5,678 nucleotides of DNA from Clostridiales bacterium (lineage in GTDB: Bacteria > Bacillota > Clostridia > Lachnospirales > Lachnospiraceae), in assembly GCA_020859965.1 (NCBI GenBank), contig JAJBVF010000517.1, positions 1-5,678 on the forward strand, in the 5' to 3' direction. Positions within the stretch are counted from its first letter, which is position 1, and each line of letters begins with the position of its first letter. Under the pieces are notes generated by a model. It saw nothing but the letters and a program-made list of their open reading frames with translations, ran no database searches and was not told the DNA's origin. Shown one piece after another: positions 1-5,311 of this stretch. Position numbers and translations under genes: made by a program.

Positions 1-168
1 GTAAATGATCCGCACCCTCGAAGGAGTCGCGAAGGGATCTCCCTGCACATGATCGATCGCCAGGTGATACGCGCCGAAATCATATTCCCCTTCCAGAATT
101 TTATATGCTTTATAGCCTTTGTGATCGATTTCTCTTAACTGCCTTCTTAATTCTGCCTGCGTTTGCAT
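1..168 (-). CDS. COG3044-type ATPase of the ABC class, N-terminal fragment
   Basis: Only the first 56 codons are in the window; the gene runs off the low-coordinate edge. The peptide begins MQTQAELRRQLREIDHKG and continues with YKAYKILEGEYDF, then LAIDHVQGDPFATPSRVRI. The segments IDHKGY and especially IDHVQGDPFA.PS.VR are what I recognise as the conserved N-terminus of the 'predicted ATPase of the ABC class' family (COG3044, ABC_ATPase), usually well over 500 residues, whose role is unknown. The Walker motifs would lie outside the window, so ATPase activity cannot be checked here. The start is set by GAGG at 177-180, eight bases before the ATG and directly after the stop of the preceding oxidoreductase gene. 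The 13-base gap makes co-transcription, and probably coupled translation, likely. The family call is from the conserved N-terminal pattern only. Confidence 0.85.
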   Translation of the reverse strand, partial: MQTQAELRRQLREIDHKGYKAYKILEGEYDFGAYHLAIDHVQGDPFATPSRVRIIY

Positions 169-181
169 TTTTCTTACCTCT

Positions 182-1267
182 TCAACCCCTCTGGCTCCAC
201 TTTCTCTGGATTTCGTCCAGAAGCTCCATCACACGAAGTGTATGCGCATGCGGCATCTCCTCACACTCCAGCTTTCCGGCTTCCAGCGCACGTTTGCAGG
301 CAAGCACTTCATACTCATATCCTGTGATCTGCTTCGGCTGCGGAATGGTCTCAATCAGCTCATAGTCGTTATTGTAGATACGAATCTCCTCATAATTGTT
401 TGTATTTTCCACTTCCAGACGGCCTTCTGTCCCGAAAACGATTCCTCTTCGATCTGAGACAGCGTCCATCGTGTTGAACAGCCCTGCGATCGTTCCGTTC
501 GGATACACAAGGTTAACAAATTCCGACTTGTCTACGCCGGTCTCATGGAGCACCATGGAAGTCGAAAGGCTCTGCACGTCATCGCCGAGTACCCAGGTCG
601 CAAAGTTTAAAGTATAAACGCCAAGGTCAAGAAGTGCGCCGCCGGCCAGATCCGGGCGCACCATACGCTCCTTGTCAAGAAGCGAATAGCCAAGATTTGC
701 ACTCAGGCCCACGATTGTTCCGATCCTTCCGCCGCCCGGACGATTCCCGCCCGCTACGACTGCTTTAGCAAAGTCACCTTTCCCATCACAAAGCGAAGCT
801 TCCGTCCTGCATCCCGGTGTCGAAGTCTCCCAAAGAGAAACCGTATCCCCAAACAGTAATTCCCGAAGCTTCATCGACTGCGGCGTGTAGCGTGTCCACA
901 TTGCCTCTGTGATAAAAACACCCTTCTCATGGGCAAGCTCCAGCACTTCCCTTGCCTCTGCAGCGGTTCTCGTAAAAGCTTTCTCACAGAGCACCGGCTT
1001 TCCATGTTCGATACAGAGCTTTGCGTGTGCGCAGTGATGGGAATGCGGCGTCGCGATATAGACCAGGTCCACCTGATCGTCCCGCAGCATTTCCTCATAA
1101 CTGCCATAGGATTTCTCCACCCCATATTTTTCGGCAAATGCTTTTGCGCGTCCGCCATCCCGGGAGGCGATCGCATACAGATTCACCTCATCCATTCGTG
1201 AAACCGTATCCGCCATCGTCGTCGCAATCCTCCCAGCCCCCATAATGGCAAGATTCATTTTTTCCAT
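182..1267 (-). CDS. Gfo/Idh/MocA family NAD(P)-dependent oxidoreductase, dihydrodiol-dehydrogenase-like
   Basis: A soluble 361-residue oxidoreductase. The N-terminal Rossmann domain (about 1-125) carries the dinucleotide motif GAGRIA at 10-15, the strand VDLVYIATPHSHH at 66-78, and the EK pair E95-K96 where the family usually has EKP. EAMWTRYTP at 121-129, GGALLDLGVY at 209-218 and HETGVD at 241-246 match mammalian dimeric dihydrodiol dehydrogenase and its bacterial relatives. By analogy K96 and Y218 would be the catalytic Lys/Tyr pair. The likely reaction is NAD(P)-dependent oxidation or reduction of a sugar or cyclic diol; the substrate cannot be read from the sequence. Relatives are about 330 residues; this one is longer because of an extra block at about 139-181 (listed separately). 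An in-frame ATG 39 bases upstream exists, but GGAGG seven bases before the chosen ATG and the Rossmann strand right after it favour this start. It is followed after 13 bases by the COG3044 ATPase gene. Confidence 0.93.
   Translation of the reverse strand: MEKMNLAIMGAGRIATTMADTVSRMDEVNLYAIASRDGGRAKAFAEKYGVEKSYGSYEEMLRDDQVDLVYIATPHSHHCAHAKLCIEHGKPVLCEKAFTRTAAEAREVLELAHEKGVFITEAMWTRYTPQSMKLRELLFGDTVSLWETSTPGCRTEASLCDGKGDFAKAVVAGGNRPGGGRIGTIVGLSANLGYSLLDKERMVRPDLAGGALLDLGVYTLNFATWVLGDDVQSLSTSMVLHETGVDKSEFVNLVYPNGTIAGLFNTMDAVSDRRGIVFGTEGRLEVENTNNYEEIRIYNNDYELIETIPQPKQITGYEYEVLACKRALEAGKLECEEMPHAHTLRVMELLDEIQRKWSQRG
725..853 (-). other. In-frame extra segment of about 40 codons inside the oxidoreductase gene
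   Basis: This stretch encodes about residues 139-181 of the oxidoreductase. In related proteins the helix ending in LRELL is joined to the first strand of the C-terminal domain (here IGTIVGLSANLGY) by a turn of about four residues. Here the turn is replaced by about 43 residues rich in Gly, Arg, Thr and Ser with two Cys, including TSTPGCRTEA and AGGNRPGGGR. The flanks resume family-like sequence on both sides and the frame is kept. The DNA holds a perfect 8-base palindrome (gaagcttc, 795-802) and an RNA-level hairpin (825-841: 7 pairs including two G-U, 3-base loop). I infer insertion of a small repeat-like element. Boundaries are approximate, no target duplication is obvious, and no second copy is in the window. 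A lineage-specific loop is the alternative. Confidence 0.5.
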
Positions 1268-1274
1268 GCCCGTA

Positions 1275-1279
1275 CCTCC
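1275..1279 (-). promoter_or_regulatory. Ribosome binding site deciding the oxidoreductase start
   Basis: The minus strand reads AAAAAGGAGG followed by seven bases and ATG. This is a near-ideal Shine-Dalgarno site. It supports the ATG at 1265-1267 rather than the in-frame ATG at 1304-1306, which lies upstream of this site in AT-rich sequence with no comparable site before it. Confidence 0.85.
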
Positions 1280-1328
1280 TTTTTCTCTATTCTTTTTTCT
1301 TCTCATAATATTTTTATCTATGAATTCT

Positions 1329-2246
1329 TTACGAAAACAGCGCGGAAGCCCATAATACGATTCTCAAAAACAGATTCGACTCATACAGCCAGGTGAGCAG
1401 GCTGCTCTCTTCTACCATCGAGAGTAAAACCGCTCCCACTTCAGTCGCCTGCAGTATAGTCAGAATCAGGAAAAAGATCCACAGCAAAAACAACGCTTCG
1501 AGAAGTCCGAGCGCAAGCCCTGCCACGCGATTCACGAGACCAACGACCGGGAAATGCGCCAGGATATCCAGCACCATAATCAGAATCCGTAAAACGATCT
1601 GGACAAGTATCACCGCGATCAGAAATGACAGTGCGTTTAAAATCAGGGTAGCCAGAGATTCTACAATATAATCCTGAAAATTTGACACAGCAAGGCTTGC
1701 ATAGCCGTCCGCATTGTTGTGACTGATCAACATGTTTTTAATCACTTCAGGAAGGGGCAGACTGTCAATCACTTCATTCTGTACGTTTTCATCCAGTGTC
1801 AGCGTACCGCCGCTGTCGGACACGTTTCCCGAGAGCAGATCAGAAACATACTGCTGGAGATACTGTTCCTTGTACTGCGCAAATTCTTCATCGCTGAGCG
1901 TATCTACCACAGACGCGTACTCGCCATAGCCATATTGCTCCATCAGAGCTTTCGCTTCTTCCCGCGTCAGATCTTCCAGCGACTCTCCTTCCGTATCTGT
2001 TCCGGAAGATGTCCAGAGACCGGATATCTGCTCAGCAGCGGTCTGCTCACATTGCTCAACAATATAATCATAGACCGGCGTATTATCTTTAAGGAAATCT
2101 GTTACATACGGCAAAACCGCCGAAACCAGCATAACAGAAAGCGCCAGAGAGAGCATGGACGCAAGCTTTCTGACAAATCCTCTGCGAAGGCCCGAGATCG
2201 CCAGCACACCAAACACTACTATTATAATGATTTCAAGCACATTCAT
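1329..2246 (-). CDS. CvpA family membrane protein with large extracytoplasmic insertion
   Basis: An integral membrane protein of 305 residues. The N-terminus MNVLEIIIIVVFGVLAISGLR forms the first membrane segment, followed by RRGFVRKL (21-28), the conserved R-G-F turn of the CvpA (colicin V production) family. A second segment follows at about 31-48. The C-terminal half has two more hydrophobic segments at about 197-226 and 241-268, joined by HFPVVGLVNRVAG, another CvpA signature. Between segments 2 and 3 lies an acidic soluble region of about 145 residues, predicted outside the cell, which nearly doubles the usual family length of about 160-180. The biochemical role of CvpA proteins is unsettled; they are linked to envelope stress and secretion phenotypes in Gram-negatives. 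Start: GGAG at 2252-2255, five bases before the ATG. It lies 64 bases downstream of the DUF5711 gene, a pairing I recall in Lachnospiraceae, so a joint envelope role is plausible but not shown. Confidence 0.85.
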   Translation of the reverse strand: MNVLEIIIIVVFGVLAISGLRRGFVRKLASMLSLALSVMLVSAVLPYVTDFLKDNTPVYDYIVEQCEQTAAEQISGLWTSSGTDTEGESLEDLTREEAKALMEQYGYGEYASVVDTLSDEEFAQYKEQYLQQYVSDLLSGNVSDSGGTLTLDENVQNEVIDSLPLPEVIKNMLISHNNADGYASLAVSNFQDYIVESLATLILNALSFLIAVILVQIVLRILIMVLDILAHFPVVGLVNRVAGLALGLLEALFLLWIFFLILTILQATEVGAVLLSMVEESSLLTWLYESNLFLRIVLWASALFS

Positions 2247-2258
2247 AAAATCTCCATT

Positions 2259-2277
2259 CTGTCATCAACCGTGACAG
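2259..2277 (-). promoter_or_regulatory. Small hairpin just upstream of the CvpA ribosome binding site
   Basis: A perfect inverted repeat, CTGTCA then seven bases then TGACAG on the minus strand, sits in the DUF5711-CvpA gap and ends four bases before the CvpA Shine-Dalgarno GGAG. There is no T-run after it, so it is not an intrinsic terminator. It could be a processing or translation-modulating structure, or chance: six pairs is short. Confidence 0.3.
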
Positions 2278-2294
2278 TCCAAAACACCAGCCAT
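2265..2294 (-). CDS. Possible 9-codon leader peptide ahead of the CvpA gene
   Basis: A mini-ORF encoding MAGVLDCHG with a TGA stop fills part of the gap between the DUF5711 and CvpA genes. It is preceded by GGAGAGG directly after the DUF5711 stop, with AGG eight bases from its ATG, which is good spacing. Its stop lies in the loop of the hairpin at 2259-2277. The peptide resembles nothing I know. It may be a translated leader that couples the two genes or affects the hairpin, but an ORF this short can easily be chance. Confidence 0.2.
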   Translation of the reverse strand: MAGVLDCHG

Positions 2295-2310
2295 TCAGAT
2301 TTCCTCTCCG

Positions 2311-3642
2311 TCAGCAGATCCGAATCCGGTCAAAACTGTCCGAAGTAATGATCAGGTAACGGCGAAATTCAGAGAAATAGAAAATGTCCACGATTTCCTT
2401 CTCATACGCGGAAGAATACCGCAGTCTGCCGTTCTTCGTAAAGGCGCTGCAGGACGAAGAGGTATACATCAGAATCTGATCATTCTGAATCTTGATCTCA
2501 TCAAAATCCGCGTCAATGCCTGCGGACACTTTTCGTTTGCCCCGGTAATTGTACAGCTCCATCCGGTATTGATTCTCTCCCGTGCTGTCAGAAAACAAAA
2601 AACCAATGGTATCCTCATCATGGAAGGTGCTCACAATTTCCTCGTCGAACCCGATCTCCACAGATTTTTCCGGTGTACTTCCATTAAACACGACAAACCC
2701 ATCATCTGCGATAGCGACGGCCGTCGTATTATCTGTAAAGTATACCTCCGGCACCACGCTCCCGGAAAAAGTCTCGCTGCTGATCTCATGATCCGTCTCC
2801 GCATCACCGCCTGAACCGAAATCATAAAACACCACACTGGATGTCATAACGCCTTCTGTGATCCCCAGATAGGAGACTACCATTTTCTCCCCATTCGGTG
2901 AGAGATCCACATCCAGCGGGTAGCCGGAATCGGATATAGTAGTCTTATCATTGGCGATGCTCTCGCCATTCGCGTCGTAAAGGCGGATCCATGTCACATC
3001 ATCGTCCTGCAGGACAACCGCCACTACCCCCTGATTCGACACCCGCACATTCAGGATCGGCAGCAGGCAGGTGAAGCTTCCCAGCAGTCCATCCTCATTT
3101 ACCACATAAACCTGCGTACCCTGCTGCTCTGCAATCACCATCGTTGTACCGCAGATATCCACAATCGGCGCCTGCATGCTGTAAGTGATACTCCATTTGA
3201 CCTCGTTTTTGCGTGTCACACAGGATACGCCGTCTGAATTATAGCGATAAAGATAATCCCCGACTGCCTCATACTGCGTACCGGAGGTCATCGTGTTTTC
3301 GATGGATTTTGAAATCACATAATCGTCAAACGAATGCAGCTGATTGTACAGGTAAAATCCGGCCGCCGCACACACGACCAGAGCGATCACCAGCCCGCGA
3401 GTAATCCGGCGTCTCCGCCTGCTGCGCGCCAGCAGTTCTTCCATAGTCAGTTCCTGATCCGATCCATCCTCCTTTTTCAGCAGGGACCACACGGAACCAT
3501 CCGGCTGCTCCTCCTCAAGGCGCATTTCTATATGATCCGCCTGCTCCGCCAGATCATCCAGATCGTCATCTTCTGAAGTAACAAGAAAGCTGAGCCGTTC
3601 TCTCATTTTTTCGAAACGTTCTTTCCATTTAAATTTATTCAT
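2311..3642 (-). CDS. DUF5711 family single-pass membrane protein
   Basis: A 443-residue protein that I recognise as DUF5711, a family of unknown function common in Lachnospiraceae. The N-terminal part (about 1-75) is charged and predicted cytoplasmic, with an acidic patch EDDDLDDL at 24-31. A basic stretch RSRRRRR (73-79) precedes one membrane segment (about 83-100), giving a cytoplasm-in, C-terminus-out topology. The outer part (about 105-443) is a series of beta-rich units of the kind seen in propellers: YEAVGDYLYRYNSDG, MVIAEQQGTQVYVVNEDG, VVAVVLQDDDVTWIRLYDANG, YPLDVDLSPNGEKMVVSYLG, and AVAIADDGFVVFNGS. Each pairs a sensing-type strand with a D/N-G turn. No catalytic motif is visible; a scaffold or ligand-binding role is only a guess. 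The start is supported by GAGG at 3649-3652, six bases before the ATG. It has its own promoter and is followed by the CvpA gene after 64 bases. Confidence 0.85.
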   Translation of the reverse strand: MNKFKWKERFEKMRERLSFLVTSEDDDLDDLAEQADHIEMRLEEEQPDGSVWSLLKKEDGSDQELTMEELLARSRRRRRITRGLVIALVVCAAAGFYLYNQLHSFDDYVISKSIENTMTSGTQYEAVGDYLYRYNSDGVSCVTRKNEVKWSITYSMQAPIVDICGTTMVIAEQQGTQVYVVNEDGLLGSFTCLLPILNVRVSNQGVVAVVLQDDDVTWIRLYDANGESIANDKTTISDSGYPLDVDLSPNGEKMVVSYLGITEGVMTSSVVFYDFGSGGDAETDHEISSETFSGSVVPEVYFTDNTTAVAIADDGFVVFNGSTPEKSVEIGFDEEIVSTFHDEDTIGFLFSDSTGENQYRMELYNYRGKRKVSAGIDADFDEIKIQNDQILMYTSSSCSAFTKNGRLRYSSAYEKEIVDIFYFSEFRRYLIITSDSFDRIRIC

Positions 3643-3720
3643 TCTGATCCTCTATCGTATTTATATTGGGATGCTCGCAAACACCCTCATCTGTCTTGCT
3701 ATTGATGACGCTTTTACAGT

Positions 3721-3749
3721 AATATAACAGAACGCAAAAATAAATACAA
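3721..3749 (-). promoter_or_regulatory. Housekeeping (sigma-A type) promoter with extended -10, in front of the DUF5711 gene
   Basis: On the minus strand TTGTAT (3744-3749) and TATATT (3721-3726) are separated by exactly 17 bases. TG stands one base before the -10, giving an extended -10 element. The surrounding DNA is AT-rich and is the longest gap between genes in the window (119 bases). The predicted transcript would start near 3714 and carry about 70 bases of leader before the DUF5711 gene. It would then drive the CvpA gene and possibly the oxidoreductase and COG3044 genes. Confidence 0.65.
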
Positions 3750-3761
3750 CTTATTTCGCCT

Positions 3762-4412
3762 TCAGCGTTTACCGGTATAGTCCCGCTGTGCTCTCTTTTT
3801 TACCCAATAGTTCAGAATACCGCCGCCTACAATGATCACTGCCGCCATCGCAAGCACCCGTTTTGCCGCTTCCTGCGGAAGACTGCTCTTGCTGTCAAGT
3901 GTATCTGAGTAAAAATGCATCACATATTCGATCTCGTGTGGTGTTCCCATCGCCAGTGTATCCGCGATTACCGTTATATCTGTATCCAGAGCAGACACAG
4001 GGATCACAAAGCTGGAATTCGCCCCTTCTTCACTCTGATTCAGAAATTTTTCCTCATCAACCAGCATATAATCGTAATTTGAGCTGCTCCATGTGATGCG
4101 GGCATAACACTGCCCGTCCTCCACAGTCAGGAGCGTAGGCGTCTCTATACTTGCCTTTCCGCTTCCGCCGGTCATGCTGACCTCTATTGCATACTCGCTG
4201 TCCGCCAGCGATTCCTCCGCCTGCACCCCGGCCGACATCAAAAATCCCGCGACTGCCAGAAGGCAGAGACACAGTGGGAAAATCTGTCGGGCGATATGCG
4301 TTTTGATATGCTTTTTTCTATGCATTTTCATATACTCTTCTATCCGTTTTTTCCGCATTCCTTTGCCGGTACTTTGACCGATTATCTCACTCTCTTTTAT
4401 CTGTCTTTTCAT
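3762..4412 (-). CDS. Secreted NEAT-like (iron transport-associated) domain protein with C-terminal membrane anchor
   Basis: Predicted 216 residues. A basic N-terminus leads into a hydrophobic signal segment (about 43-62) ending in a signal peptidase I-like site, GVQA before EES (after residue 65). The outer domain (about 73-163) has short beta-strand patterns ending in PHEIEYVMHF; within it SSSNYDYMLVDEEKF carries a Tyr-x-Tyr at 113/115. This resembles clostridial proteins annotated with the NEAT/iron transport-associated fold, which binds haem or haemoproteins in other Gram-positives; haem binding here is inference. A second membrane segment (about 186-203) followed by KKRAQRDYTGKR anchors the C-terminus, with no LPXTG sorting motif. 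GGAG five bases before ATG 4412 favours this start; an in-frame ATG at 4448 has only a weak site, and ATGs at 4331 and 4325 would give a more normal signal peptide length. The next gene upstream is an exporter permease, not an iron importer. Confidence 0.65.
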   Translation of the reverse strand: MKRQIKESEIIGQSTGKGMRKKRIEEYMKMHRKKHIKTHIARQIFPLCLCLLAVAGFLMSAGVQAEESLADSEYAIEVSMTGGSGKASIETPTLLTVEDGQCYARITWSSSNYDYMLVDEEKFLNQSEEGANSSFVIPVSALDTDITVIADTLAMGTPHEIEYVMHFYSDTLDSKSSLPQEAAKRVLAMAAVIIVGGGILNYWVKKRAQRDYTGKR

Positions 4413-4417
4413 CCCTG

Positions 4418-4421
4418 CTCC
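4418..4421 (-). promoter_or_regulatory. Ribosome binding site favouring the 4412 start of the NEAT-like gene
   Basis: GGAG followed by CAGGG and ATG on the minus strand gives five-base spacing, plus extra purines next to the start. The upstream in-frame ATG at 4448 has only TGGAC in front of it. The site therefore supports the shorter protein, but it cannot exclude an even shorter one from ATG 4331 or 4325. Confidence 0.55.
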
Positions 4422-4515
4422 ATCCACTTTTTCATGGCTTTTACGCATTGTCCATTATTCTTTTCGTTTTCTGCCTGCTGTTCTGAATACTTACCGTTTT
4501 CGCGACATTCACCAA

Positions 4516-5247
4516 TCAAAGGTTTTTCTTCTTATACAGGAACCAGGCGGCGGCGATGTCAAGCACTGCCAGATAGGCCAGCAATATCAGAATTCCCGTG
4601 TAAGACCAGGCTTCTCCCCCCGCAATGCTGCGCAGCATACCGCTTGTCTGGGACAGAGGCAAAAGCCCGACTACCTGACGCAGTCCGTCCGGCATGCTTT
4701 CCGTGGAGAAAAAGGTATTGCACAGATAAGACATCGGCATGATCATATAATTGGAAAAGCGCGGCACATCCGCATGATTTTTCGCATAAAAAGACACCAG
4801 AAGCCCGATCGTTGAAAATACGGCTCCGTTTAAAAACATGATCAGAAAGGACCAGCCATTGAAGCGGAGATTTGTCCCGATCGGAAGGATCAGAAGGATA
4901 ATCACGCAGCCCGCATAAACGCCGCGCAGACTCCCTCCAATGACCTGCCCAAGTACAAACTGCCACAGAGGAGTCGGCGAGATCAGGACCTGATCAAATG
5001 CTTTTTCATATAGCCGCTGTACGTTCAGATTCTGTGCGATCGCATTGAAGCTCCCGTTCATCGTCGTCAGCGCGACAACGCCCGGTATCAGAAATTCCAG
5101 ATAGGACTCGCCGTGCGAAATGGTCTGCACGCCGAGTCCGAATACCAGAATGTACATCAGCGGCGCGATCATCGCGGCCAGAGTGATCTTATAAAAATCC
5201 CGGCGGAATTCCACCCATTTTTCCCATAGTACTGTTATAATTCCCAT
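4516..5247 (-). CDS. ABC-2 type transporter permease
   Basis: A 243-residue membrane protein with the layout of ABC-2 type exporter permeases (DrrB/NodJ-like, ABC2_membrane). After a short amphipathic N-terminus (LWEKWVEFRRDFYK) there are about six hydrophobic segments: near 22-40, 50-70, 97-121, 131-153, 166-181 and 217-238. It ends in a basic tail, LYKKKNL. EFLIPGVVALTTMNGSF (51-67) and RLYEKAFDQVLISPTP (78-93) match the family's conserved second segment and the cytoplasmic loop that contacts the ATPase. It would pair with the ATPase encoded just upstream to export a drug, lipid, glycan or peptide; the substrate is not readable. I start it at ATG 5247, with AGGA four bases before. An in-frame TTG at 5280 would add 11 residues but has no ribosome site. 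Length is typical, with no sign of damage. Confidence 0.9.
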   Translation of the reverse strand: MGIITVLWEKWVEFRRDFYKITLAAMIAPLMYILVFGLGVQTISHGESYLEFLIPGVVALTTMNGSFNAIAQNLNVQRLYEKAFDQVLISPTPLWQFVLGQVIGGSLRGVYAGCVIILLILPIGTNLRFNGWSFLIMFLNGAVFSTIGLLVSFYAKNHADVPRFSNYMIMPMSYLCNTFFSTESMPDGLRQVVGLLPLSQTSGMLRSIAGGEAWSYTGILILLAYLAVLDIAAAWFLYKKKNL

Positions 5248-5311
5248 TCTATCCTGCTTTCCATCTATAGTAAAGGTCAAACTATTCTGTCGTTTTTAAG
5301 CGCCTCAAAGC

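Noticed and set aside
1304..1306. Upstream ATG that would lengthen the oxidoreductase by 13 residues
   Set aside because: It lacks a ribosome site, and the added residues are encoded by the purine-rich leader that contains the true GGAGG site. The Rossmann fold begins right after the later ATG.
1280..1328. AT-rich gap between the CvpA and oxidoreductase genes as a promoter
   Set aside because: Several TA-rich -10-like strings occur, but none has a credible -35 at 16-18 bases. Sequence this AT-rich produces such matches by chance.
1719..2348. Plus-strand open frame of 209 codons opposite the CvpA gene
   Set aside because: It is a shadow of the CvpA and DUF5711 coding strand: no ribosome site, a basic composition typical of antisense frames, and no family resemblance.
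3668..3686. Possible hairpin in the leader of the DUF5711 gene (gggatg ... caccc)
   Set aside because: Only three to four consecutive pairs form before mismatches, with no T-run, so it is neither a terminator nor a recognisable riboswitch.
4296..4742. Plus-strand open frame of 148 codons opposite the NEAT-like and permease genes
   Set aside because: It spans two well-supported minus-strand genes and their gap, has no ribosome site, and its product resembles no family.
5278..5280. TTG start for the permease, 11 residues longer
   Set aside because: No ribosome site precedes it and the added residues are not membrane-like or family-like. ATG 5247 has AGGA at short spacing.
5281..5308. Possible promoter between the ATPase and permease genes (TTGAGG, 16 bases, AATAGT)
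   Set aside because: Both boxes match poorly, and an ATPase-permease pair is expected to be co-transcribed. The TTGACC at 5275-5280 has no -10 box at the right spacing either.
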